DNA of 8,781 nucleotides from Bacteroidota bacterium (GCA_947460565.1 CANHJJ010000062.1:1-8781); one strand, 5' to 3'; counted from the first letter of the stretch, positions 1-6,701 are shown. The notes: generated by a model from the letters alone, not told the origin. Program-made: numbers and translations.

Positions 1-2
1 GC

Positions 3-650
3 CAAAAAGATAATACGATTGAGAATACAAGCCCACCTCAAGTTGATTTTATAAGTCCATCTAAAGGGCAAAGTTTTACTGAAGATGATACCATTTATCT
101 TAAAGTCAACATCAGTTCTTCCGTTGAATTGCACGATTATATGTTGGAACTGAAAAATGTAACAGATAACAAAACAGTTTATACTTTTAATGGACACTCT
201 GATGGAAAATCAGCTAGCATAAATGAATACTATATTCCTTATGTAAGTAAGGATGCAGATATGTTAATGGTTTTAACCACACTTGATCACAATGGAAATA
301 AAAGTGTGCAGACATCAGCATTCAAAATAAAAAACACCAAAGAGGAGCTAAAGCCTGAGATTGTTATTATTTCGCCAAGTTCGGCTGAATGCGATAACAA
401 TAGTGCTTTGCGCATTCAGTTAGGCATTAATCATTCTTTATTTTTAAAAGAGTGCCATGTAAAATTGAGTAAAAATGGCACAGCAGTTATGGATTTTTTT
501 CCTAATGTTGCTCACTTGAAAAGCTTTTTGCTTGATACAACTTATCAGTTAAAAGTGGATGCTTACTCGGATTTTGAATTACTGGTAACAGCTGTTGATA
601 CGAGTAATATCAGGGCTGAAAAGGCATTTGATTTTCATGTACATTATTAG
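3..650 (+). CDS. Two-repeat Ig-like probable lipoprotein (5' end outside window)
   Basis: The reading frame is open from the left edge to the TAG at 648-650, giving 215 visible residues; the TTG at 129 lies inside a conserved repeat and is not the start. The fragment begins QKDNTIENTSPP, a polar linker of the kind that follows a lipoprotein cysteine, and the two leading bases (GC) would fit a TGC Cys codon, so only the signal peptide may be missing. Two tandem repeats are visible: residues 12-20 read PQVDFISPS and residues 118-126 read PEIVIISPS. Each is followed by a beta-rich segment ending in a similar Leu...Thr..Asp..Asn...Ala-Phe pattern. This is the look of Bacteroidota Ig-like envelope domains; the first repeat vaguely recalls DUF4625 proteins, which I cannot confirm. 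No catalytic motif is seen. It sits 9 nt before the next lipoprotein gene, so it is probably the upstream member of the SCO/cytochrome c operon. Function unknown. Confidence 0.8.
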   Translation, partial: QKDNTIENTSPPQVDFISPSKGQSFTEDDTIYLKVNISSSVELHDYMLELKNVTDNKTVYTFNGHSDGKSASINEYYIPYVSKDADMLMVLTTLDHNGNKSVQTSAFKIKNTKEELKPEIVIISPSSAECDNNSALRIQLGINHSLFLKECHVKLSKNGTAVMDFFPNVAHLKSFLLDTTYQLKVDAYSDFELLVTAVDTSNIRAEKAFDFHVHY

Positions 651-659
651 TAGATAATT

Positions 660-1061
660 ATGAAAAAAATAGTTGGATTGTTTATATTAATGCTATTCAT
701 ATTTGCATGCAATGAACATAAGAAAAAGAATAATGCAGAAAAGTTGAATGATGATATTATGAGCATGCATGACGAAGCCATGTCAAAATCATCCTACGTT
801 TTGAAACTAAAAGGCAAAGTGAATGTTTTATTAGATAGTATCAATATACCTTTTAATAGAGATACCTTGCAGCAGTTATCATCAGATTTATTTAAAGCTG
901 ATAGGCTTATGCTTGATTGGATGCACCAATACAAAGAGCCTGATTTGAAAAGTGATACGGCTGTAAGTTATTTGCAAAAACAGTTAGAGATGATAGAAGA
1001 GGTTCATGATATTACATTTAAAAGTATTAATTCAGCAGAAAGGATTTTTAATGAAAAATAA
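660..1061 (+). CDS. Small helical lipoprotein of unknown function
   Basis: This is a 133-residue protein with a classic lipoprotein signal: MKK, a hydrophobic stretch, then I-F-A-C with the lipidated cysteine at residue 17. The mature part is charged and predicted helical by eye, like a small helical bundle. Two Met/His clusters stand out: MSMHDEAM (residues 34-41) and LMLDWMHQY (83-91). Similar short Bacteroidota lipoproteins are often given the uninformative name 'viral A-type inclusion protein'; I base that on recall of the MHDE-M and M-DWM patterns, not on a search. It begins 9 nt after the Ig-like gene and its last 11 nt overlap the SCO gene, so it is very likely co-translated with the SCO and cytochrome c lipoproteins. 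Binding of copper or heme through the Met/His clusters is a guess from that context. No clear Shine-Dalgarno precedes the ATG. Confidence 0.88.
   Translation: MKKIVGLFILMLFIFACNEHKKKNNAEKLNDDIMSMHDEAMSKSSYVLKLKGKVNVLLDSINIPFNRDTLQQLSSDLFKADRLMLDWMHQYKEPDLKSDTAVSYLQKQLEMIEEVHDITFKSINSAERIFNEK
1037..1044 (+). promoter_or_regulatory. Shine-Dalgarno-like site for the SCO gene
   Basis: AGAAAGGA ends 6 nt before the ATG at 1051, inside the end of the preceding gene. It supports 1051 over the earlier in-frame ATG at 1006, and that choice also leaves a clean lipoprotein signal peptide at the N-terminus. Purine-rich ribosome sites are uncommon elsewhere in this window. Confidence 0.4.
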
Positions 1062-1680
1062 AATTAGCTTATTTAGTTTATTGTTGGTGATAATGGCTTG
1101 TGGTGATAACAAGCTACCCATTTATGGTGATAGAAAAGTGGAGATGAAAACGATAGATGGAAAACAAGTGGCAGATACGATTTATCAAACTGTTCCTGAT
1201 TTTGAGTTTACCAATCAAAAGGGGAAGTTGATAAACCAAGATATCGTAAAGGATAAAATTTACATTGCTGATTTTTTCTTTGTTACGTGTCCTACTATCT
1301 GTCCGCGTATGAAGAAAAACCTTTTGAAGGTATATGAAACATTTAAAGACAATCCTGAAATCATGCTTTTGTCTCATACCATAGATCCGGAGCACGATTC
1401 GGTTTCGGTACTTAAAGACTTTGCCAACCGCTTAGGTGCGGATAGCAAGCAATGGCTATTTTTAACGGGTAATAGAGAGAAGATATACGAATTAGCTGAG
1501 CATGGTTATTATGCCACAGCGCTTGCTGATTCAACTGAACCGGGTGGTTATGTGCACAGCGGAGGGCTTATTTTGGTAGATAAAAAACGAAGGGTGAGAG
1601 GCATCTATGATGGAACTGTTGAATCTGCTACCTCTCAATTGATATTGGATATAACAACACTAATGCATGAAAAAGAATAA
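1051..1680 (+). CDS. SCO1/SenC-family copper chaperone lipoprotein
   Basis: This 209-residue protein has a thioredoxin fold of the SCO family, which binds copper and delivers it to (or reduces the thiols of) the CuA centre of heme-copper oxidases and some related enzymes, on the outer face of the cytoplasmic membrane. The key residues are all present: the CPTIC motif gives Cys80 and Cys84 within a TCPTICPRM block, and the third copper ligand is His169 in GGYVHSGG. The family signature IDPEHDS is at 111-117, and WLFLTG at 135-140 is typical. The N-terminus MKNKISLFSLLLVIMAC is a lipoprotein signal with Cys17. Length is normal. The start at 1051 overlaps the preceding gene by 11 nt, and the end overlaps the cytochrome c gene by 14 nt. 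No oxidase gene is in view, so the target is unknown. Confidence 0.95.
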   Translation: MKNKISLFSLLLVIMACGDNKLPIYGDRKVEMKTIDGKQVADTIYQTVPDFEFTNQKGKLINQDIVKDKIYIADFFFVTCPTICPRMKKNLLKVYETFKDNPEIMLLSHTIDPEHDSVSVLKDFANRLGADSKQWLFLTGNREKIYELAEHGYYATALADSTEPGGYVHSGGLILVDKKRRVRGIYDGTVESATSQLILDITTLMHEKE

Positions 1681-2044
1681 TTTTCTAGTTTTACTTTGCA
1701 TTGTTTTTTATTCGCTACTATTTTCATGTGCTGATGAGAAGCAAGCCCAAAGTAGAGCCAATGCTAATCATGGTTTGGAGTTGTATGAACGAATGTGCGC
1801 CAATTGTCACCAATCAGATGGAAGTGGTTTTGTGAAATTGTATCCGCCATTGAAAAATGCTGATTATCTTAAACAAAACCCTAAAGCCATTTTTGGCATT
1901 ATCAAAAACGGTATGAAAGGAAGGGTTATAGTGAATGGAATAGAGTTTAACTTAGTTATGCCTGCAAATCCTAAATTAAGTGACAAGGAAATTGAGCACA
2001 TTGTAGAATATGTGCAAACAAGATTTTTGTCAAGTTCAGAGTAA
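1667..2044 (+). CDS. Monoheme class I cytochrome c lipoprotein
   Basis: This 125-residue protein carries one heme c site, C44-A-N-C47-H48, and a likely axial methionine at Met98 in VMPAN, the usual arrangement of a small class I cytochrome c (cytochrome_C / CBB3-like domain). The segment SDKEIEHIVEYVQTRF forms the expected C-terminal helix. The N-terminus is a lipoprotein signal with F-S-C and lipidated Cys21, so the protein should be membrane-tethered in the periplasm and act as an electron carrier. The mature N-terminus, CADEKQ, has acidic residues close to the Cys; whether this is enough for surface export is unclear. The ATG lies 14 nt inside the end of the SCO gene with no separate ribosome site, suggesting translational coupling. 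It is the last gene of the operon; the next gene is 134 nt downstream. Confidence 0.95.
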   Translation: MKKNNFLVLLCIVFYSLLFSCADEKQAQSRANANHGLELYERMCANCHQSDGSGFVKLYPPLKNADYLKQNPKAIFGIIKNGMKGRVIVNGIEFNLVMPANPKLSDKEIEHIVEYVQTRFLSSSE

Positions 2045-2100
2045 GGATGTCCCCGAAACTGCTAGATATATATCACTATTTAGGAAATTTCTCTAACACA

Positions 2101-2129
2101 TTGATTGATATGACTGGAATGTAAGCTTG
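2101..2129 (+). promoter_or_regulatory. Candidate Bacteroidota-type promoter for the metalloprotease gene
   Basis: TTG at 2101-2103 is followed after 18 nt by TAAGCTTG (2122-2129), a 7-of-8 match to the Bacteroidota -7 consensus TAnnTTTG. The spacing suits the -33/-7 layout and would give a leader of about 45 nt. The match is imperfect in AT-rich DNA, so this is a candidate only. The rest of the 2045-2178 spacer shows no clear terminator and no coding potential. Confidence 0.3.
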
Positions 2130-2178
2130 GGTTTAAATGATTTATTTATATATTGCTCCTCAAATATTTATCTAATTA

Positions 2179-5100
2179 ATGAAACAAAAATTTTTTACCT
2201 TTTTTAATGTTATCTTGTTTGGGGTAATTTTAATAACAAGTCTTCATTCAAATGCCCAGCGTATTTGTGGTTCTATGGATTATTTAAGTAGTCAAATCCA
2301 ATCAGACCCAAGTATTATTCAAAGAAGGCAGAATATTGAGGCTCATACACAAGCTTATCAAACTTCATTGAATAAAGCAGCAGGTTTAATCGTTACCATT
2401 CCAGTTGTTGTGCATGTAGTTTATAATACCAGCACTCAAAACATTTCTCAAGCTCAAATTCAATCACAAATTGATATTTTGAATGCTGATTACCGAAAAT
2501 TGAATTCAGATACTGCAAATGTGCCAACAATTTTTAAATCTTTAGCAGCTGATTGCAAAGTGGAATTTGTATTAGCAAGAAGAGATCCTGCAGGCAACGC
2601 AACTACTGGAATAGTAAGAAAGCAAACCGCAACTACTAGTTTTACTACTAATGATAATGTAAAATACTCATCAAAAGGTGGAGATGATGCTTGGGCTAGT
2701 GGCTCTTATCTTAATTTATGGGTATGTCCTTTAGGTGGAGGATTATTGGGTTACGCTCAATTCCCAGGTAGTGGTTCTGCTGCAACTGATGGCGTTGTAA
2801 TTAATGTAACTGCTTTTGGAAATACGGGTACTGCTGCAGCTCCTTACAATAAGGGAAGAACAGCAACACATGAAGTAGGACATTGGTTGAACTTGTACCA
2901 TATTTGGGGTGATGATAGTGGAGCATGCACAGGTTCTGATAATGTAGGTGATACCCCAAATCAAGGAGCTGAAAATTATGGATGTCCTACTTATCCTCAT
3001 GCTTCATGTAGCAATACAAGTGACATGTACATGAACTACATGGATTATGTAGATGATGCATGTATGAATATGTTCTCTATTGGTCAGGGTGCAAGAATGA
3101 GTGCATTGTTCGCTTCTGGTGGTGCGAGGACTTCGTTATTAACATCATTGGGCGGAATTGCCCCAGGTGCAGGAACATCTTGTGCATTGTCAAGCGGTTT
3201 AACTACTAGCTCAATTACAACAAATAGTGCCATAATTAACTGGACTGCAGTGTCAGGCGCAACAGGCTACAATGTGCAATATAAAACAGCTGCAAATGCT
3301 GCTTTCACAACTGTTTCAAGTGCAACTAATACTTTAAATTTATCTGGGTTAAGTGCCAATACTGCTTACAACTATCAAATTCAAACTGTTTGCAATGGTG
3401 GTGTTAGCGCATTTACTTCAGCAGCTACATTTACAACTTTAGCTGTTACAACTTGCGCTGTCCCAACTGGACTTACTGCATCATCAATCACCTCTTCTGC
3501 TGCTACTATTTCATGGGCAACGGTATCCGGTGCAACAAGTTATTTACTTCAGTATAAAACAAATGCAGCTGCTGCTTATACTAGCATTTCCAGCTCTACA
3601 AATTCAATTAGTTTGACTGGTTTATCTGCAACCACAATTTATACTTATCAAGTACAAACAATTTGTTCAAATACATTATCCAGCGCATTTTCAAGTGTTG
3701 GCACATTTACTACTACTGCTTCAACAGCATGTGCAGTTCCTGCAGGGATAGCTGCGACAAATATTACATCCAATGGTGTTACTTTAAATTGGAATGCAGT
3801 TTCTGGTGCAATAGGATATAAAGTGCAATATAAGACAAGTAACGTGGCTGTTTTTACAACACTTACAAGTACGAGCAATACTCTTAATTTAACAGGTCTT
3901 GTTGCAGGCACTGCATATAACTATCAAGTACAAACCATATGTTCTAGTGCATTGTTGAGCTCATTGTCAACATTGGCTACCTTTACTACTTCTGCCGCTG
4001 CTACTTGTTCAGCCCCAACTGGAATTTCTGTATCAGGATTAAGCGCAACAGCAGCTACCATTTCTTGGACGGTAGTAACGGGAGCTTTAAGCTATAAGTT
4101 GCAATATAAAACTAGTGCAACTGCTGCTTTTACCACCCTTACAAGTACCACAAATTCTATTAGTTTGACTGGCCTAACGGCTTCAACTGTTTATACATAC
4201 CAAGTTCAAACAGTTTGTTCTAGTGCCTTGTCTAGTGCCTTGTCAGCAGCATCCACCTTCACTACACTAACAGCTGCAACATGTGCTACTCCAACTGGAA
4301 TATCTGTTTCAGGTATAACTTCAACTTTAGCAACTATTACTTGGACAGCAGTTTCAGGCGCAGCAAGCTATAAGGTTCAATACAAAACGAACGCAGCTGC
4401 AGCTTTTACCACCGTTACAAGTACAAGTGCATCTGCAAGTCTATCTGGACTGGCAGCATCAACTGTTTACACTTACCAAGTACAAACGGTTTGTTCGAAT
4501 GGATTGTCAAGTGCATTGTCAACTACTGCTACATTTACAACTTCAGCTACAGCAGCTTGTGTTACACCAACAGGAGCAGCAGTTTCAGGTATTACTTCAA
4601 ATAGTGCTACCATTACTTGGAATGCCGTAGCAGGTGCGCAAGCTTATAAAGTTCAATATAAAGCTAGTACTGCTACTACTTATAGTTTGGTTACAAGTAC
4701 CACTAACACTTATGTGATGACAGGCTTAACCGCAGGAACTACATATAGCTGCCAAGTGCAAACTGTTTGTTCTAGTAGCTTATTAAGTCCAATGACTACA
4801 GCAGCAACATTCACAACCATTGCAAATTCTACTTGTAACGACACCTATGAGGCTAACGAAACTCAGTCTGCGTCAAAAGCTATTGCTAAAGGAGCATCAA
4901 TTACTGCAAAAATTGGGACAAGTACTGATATAGATTGGTTTAGTTTTGCAAATACCAGTGCAGCAAAAAATATTCAAGTTGTTTTATCAAATCTCCCGGC
5001 TGATTATGATTTGTATTTGTACAACTCTGCGGGCACATTATTAACATCTTCATTAAATGCAAGTACAACTTCTGAAACGGTTAAATATAACAATGGTGCT

Positions 5101-5484
5101 GTAGGTACATATTATGTGAAAGTAATCGGATACAATAGCGCTTTTAGTGCTGTTAACTGTTATTCATTAATTGCTAATACTAGTAGTGTAGCATATAGAA
5201 TGAGTGCACCACAGACCTCAAAAACTGAAAGCAACTATACTATTTTTCCCAATCCTGCTCAAAATGAAGTAAATGTTGACTTTACCCTATCAAGTAATAA
5301 AACAGTTGAAGTAAGGGTATATGACATTAACGGTAAGTTAGTAATAACAAATACTTTTGAAGGTGTTGAAGGCTTAAATAAAAATGTGCTCGACATTTCG
5401 GGATTAAAAAATAAAGGAATCTATATGCTTGAATGCAACGATGGTGAAAAAGTTCAAACAAGTAAACTAATAATTGAAAAATAA
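2179..5484 (+). CDS. Secreted M43-type zinc metalloprotease with six FN3 repeats, PPC domain and T9SS sorting domain
   Basis: This 1101-residue exoprotein has a signal peptide ending SNA-Q (about residues 1-27), then a pro-region, then an M43 (cytophagalysin/pappalysin-like) metzincin domain starting around IPVVVHVVYN (74-83). Zinc ligands are His231, His235 and His241, with Glu232 as catalytic base. The Met-turn is Met288 in MNYMDYVDD, followed by the usual C...F..GQ..RM (295-307). The metzincin Gly is replaced by Asn238. Six fibronectin III repeats occupy 335-885, each opening with Cys and holding a second Cys in QVQT(V/I)C. A PPC domain follows (886-1000; NDTYEANET, DIDWFSF, YDLYLY, GTYYVKV). 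The type A T9SS signal is at about 1018-1101 (IFPNP, VRVYDINGKLV, KGIYMLE, final LIIEK). The protein should be exported by Sec, then by T9SS, and be released or anchored at the surface to degrade external protein. Substrate unknown. The ATG follows an AT-rich leader with no Shine-Dalgarno. Confidence 0.95.
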   Translation: MKQKFFTFFNVILFGVILITSLHSNAQRICGSMDYLSSQIQSDPSIIQRRQNIEAHTQAYQTSLNKAAGLIVTIPVVVHVVYNTSTQNISQAQIQSQIDILNADYRKLNSDTANVPTIFKSLAADCKVEFVLARRDPAGNATTGIVRKQTATTSFTTNDNVKYSSKGGDDAWASGSYLNLWVCPLGGGLLGYAQFPGSGSAATDGVVINVTAFGNTGTAAAPYNKGRTATHEVGHWLNLYHIWGDDSGACTGSDNVGDTPNQGAENYGCPTYPHASCSNTSDMYMNYMDYVDDACMNMFSIGQGARMSALFASGGARTSLLTSLGGIAPGAGTSCALSSGLTTSSITTNSAIINWTAVSGATGYNVQYKTAANAAFTTVSSATNTLNLSGLSANTAYNYQIQTVCNGGVSAFTSAATFTTLAVTTCAVPTGLTASSITSSAATISWATVSGATSYLLQYKTNAAAAYTSISSSTNSISLTGLSATTIYTYQVQTICSNTLSSAFSSVGTFTTTASTACAVPAGIAATNITSNGVTLNWNAVSGAIGYKVQYKTSNVAVFTTLTSTSNTLNLTGLVAGTAYNYQVQTICSSALLSSLSTLATFTTSAAATCSAPTGISVSGLSATAATISWTVVTGALSYKLQYKTSATAAFTTLTSTTNSISLTGLTASTVYTYQVQTVCSSALSSALSAASTFTTLTAATCATPTGISVSGITSTLATITWTAVSGAASYKVQYKTNAAAAFTTVTSTSASASLSGLAASTVYTYQVQTVCSNGLSSALSTTATFTTSATAACVTPTGAAVSGITSNSATITWNAVAGAQAYKVQYKASTATTYSLVTSTTNTYVMTGLTAGTTYSCQVQTVCSSSLLSPMTTAATFTTIANSTCNDTYEANETQSASKAIAKGASITAKIGTSTDIDWFSFANTSAAKNIQVVLSNLPADYDLYLYNSAGTLLTSSLNASTTSETVKYNNGAVGTYYVKVIGYNSAFSAVNCYSLIANTSSVAYRMSAPQTSKTESNYTIFPNPAQNEVNVDFTLSSNKTVEVRVYDINGKLVITNTFEGVEGLNKNVLDISGLKNKGIYMLECNDGEKVQTSKLIIEK
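3181..4833 (+). repeat. Six tandem fibronectin III coding repeats (~276 bp period)
   Basis: Repeats begin at 3181, 3454, 3730, 4006, 4282 and 4558, each at a TGT/TGC Cys codon. The first is 273 bp and the other five are exactly 276 bp (92 residues). Shared blocks are SGITS..ATI.W..VSGA..YKVQYKT, S.TGL...T.YTYQVQT(V/I)CS and .TFTT. The conserved fixed period with no indels after the first unit suggests expansion by duplication within the gene. The same region could be a site of copy-number change between strains. Confidence 0.95.
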
Positions 5485-5503
5485 AATTATTGTAATTTTG
5501 AAG

Positions 5504-5534
5504 AGCCTTGATAAGAAATTATCAAGGCTTTTTT
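5504..5534 (+). terminator. Intrinsic terminator after the metalloprotease gene
   Basis: A perfect 11-bp stem, AGCCTTGATAA (5504-5514) with TTATCAAGGCT (5519-5529), closes on a GAAA tetraloop and is followed by TTTTT. It starts 19 nt after the stop codon. It should end the protease transcript and separate it from the next gene on the same strand. Confidence 0.92.
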
Positions 5535-5626
5535 GTTTTATAAAGTGGGTATAAAAAGAGCAAATCAATCTTAATTATTCATAATATTGCTGCATATAAA
5601 CATACAAAATACTAATTCATTTTAAA

Positions 5627-6628
5627 GTGAGTCAATTGAAGAAAATAGTTGTTTGCCTATTTTGCGTATTGAACTTAGTAGGGAAAGCTCAGTTTGCACC
5701 GCAAGTTGGCACAGATGGTACTTCGGCTATTCATAAGGATAGTTCAATTTTTGTTAATTGGGCGAAAGCTTGCGCTATTAAGCGCGGATGGCAAAATAAA
5801 GCTGATACGGCATTGGGCAGAGTGGATGCAGGAACTGAAGAATCTGCCAATGGAGCACCTGGAAATGGTGTTGTAAGCTTAGGTGATGGGGGAGAAGCTA
5901 TCTTAACATTTAATCCCCCAATAAATAATGGCCCAGGCTATGATTTTGCTGTTTTTGAAAATGGTTTTCCATTTGGTTCTGGCTCATATTATTTAGAATT
6001 AGCTTTTGTTGAAGTAAGTTCAGATGGGAATCATTTTGTAAGATTTAATGCCATTTCAAATACCGATACAAGCCAACAAATAGATCAATTTAGCGGAGTA
6101 GATGCATCAAAAATAAATAACCTTGCGGGTAAATACATTGGCAACTATGGAACCCCTTTTGATTTAGATGAATTCTTGCCTTTATCAAGCATCAATATCA
6201 ATCAAATTACTCATATACGCATTGTGGATGTGGTGGGCAGTATGGATAATACTTTTGCTAGAAGAGATTCAAGAGGTGTTAAAATAAATGACCCTTGGCC
6301 TACGCCATTTGGCTCTTCTGGCTTTGATTTGGACGCAATTGGTGTCATCCATCAATCTGGTAATTCGGGAATAAGCAATATGAAAGAAGAGAATTTGTTT
6401 CAGTTTCAGAATCCTATAAGTGCTCAACAAAATCTAAATATACGATTTGATAAAAATATTCAAAATGGAATTTTAAGAATAATTCAAGTAAATGGTTCTA
6501 TCGTATCAGAAACATTAGTGAAAGATGGTAGCAATGAGCAATTCATCCGAATTGACAAGCAAGGGATGTACTTTATTAGCTTAGAAACAGGTGAGGGTAT
6601 AATTACAAAAAGATTAATTGTGAACTAG
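5627..6628 (+). CDS. T9SS-exported cell-surface protein of an uncharacterised Bacteroidota family
   Basis: This is a protein of 333 residues if started at GTG 5627, or 330 from TTG 5636, which would give the more typical MKKIVV start. No ATG is available, since an in-frame stop lies at 5597-5599. A signal peptide ends GKA-Q near residue 22. Residues 24-243 form a single domain with strongly patterned motifs: STAIH-type GTSAIHKDSS, VVSLGDGGEAILTF, DFAVFENGF, AFVEVSSDGNHFVRF, NNLAGKYIGNYGTPFDL, IRIVDVVGS, DPWPTPFGSSGFDLDAIGVI. I recognise this set from Bacteroidota surface proteins sometimes found near TonB-dependent receptors of the BtuB type, but no such partner is here and no function is established. 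The motifs (beta-rich, many Asp/Asn) suggest a jelly-roll or lectin-like fold, which is inference. The C-terminus (about 258-333) is a T9SS type A sorting domain with a degenerate FQNP in place of the common YPNP, then VNGSIVSE, QGMYFISL and KRLIVN. Confidence 0.88.
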   Translation: MSQLKKIVVCLFCVLNLVGKAQFAPQVGTDGTSAIHKDSSIFVNWAKACAIKRGWQNKADTALGRVDAGTEESANGAPGNGVVSLGDGGEAILTFNPPINNGPGYDFAVFENGFPFGSGSYYLELAFVEVSSDGNHFVRFNAISNTDTSQQIDQFSGVDASKINNLAGKYIGNYGTPFDLDEFLPLSSININQITHIRIVDVVGSMDNTFARRDSRGVKINDPWPTPFGSSGFDLDAIGVIHQSGNSGISNMKEENLFQFQNPISAQQNLNIRFDKNIQNGILRIIQVNGSIVSETLVKDGSNEQFIRIDKQGMYFISLETGEGIITKRLIVN

Positions 6629-6635
6629 CAAAGAA

Positions 6636-6701
6636 ATGGAGTTGCAAAATCAAATCAAGCCATATGAGCTATGCAGAATTGTTTTTGATTGTAATCTCCA
6701 T
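6636..6701. repeat. Imperfect inverted repeat between convergent genes
   Basis: ATGGAG (6636-6641) pairs with CTCCAT (6696-6701), TTGC (6642-6645) with GTAA (6691-6694, one G-U pair), AATCAAA (6648-6654) with TTTGATT (6684-6690), and CAA (6656-6658) with TTG (6679-6681), with small bulges between. The resulting long hairpin lies just after the surface-protein stop and 55 nt past the tex stop. No clear T-tract follows on either strand, so a role as bidirectional terminator or mRNA-end stabiliser is only possible. Confidence 0.4.

Noticed and set aside
129..131. TTG as start of the Ig-like protein
   Set aside because: It falls inside the first repeat and the frame remains open with sensible sequence to the window edge.
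1114..1395. Minus-strand 93-codon open frame
   Set aside because: It lies wholly inside the SCO gene, has no recognisable signal or motif, and the opposite frame has clear family residues.
2064..2073. Palindrome GATATATATC after the cytochrome c gene
   Set aside because: Too short and AT-only in its core; no T-tract follows, so it is not supported as a terminator or operator.
2743..3911. Minus-strand frames of 85 and 87 codons within the protease gene
   Set aside because: They mirror the catalytic domain and FN3 repeats; biased repeat composition keeps opposite frames open by chance.
3181..4833. Regular repeats considered as a CRISPR-like or mobile array
   Set aside because: The 276-bp units are in-frame protein domains with no spacers, and the reading frame runs through all six.
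5582..5589. TAATATTG as a -7 promoter element for the surface-protein gene
   Set aside because: It matches 7 of 8 bases of TAnnTTTG, but no TTG is found at the expected upstream distance, and such matches are common in AT-rich DNA.
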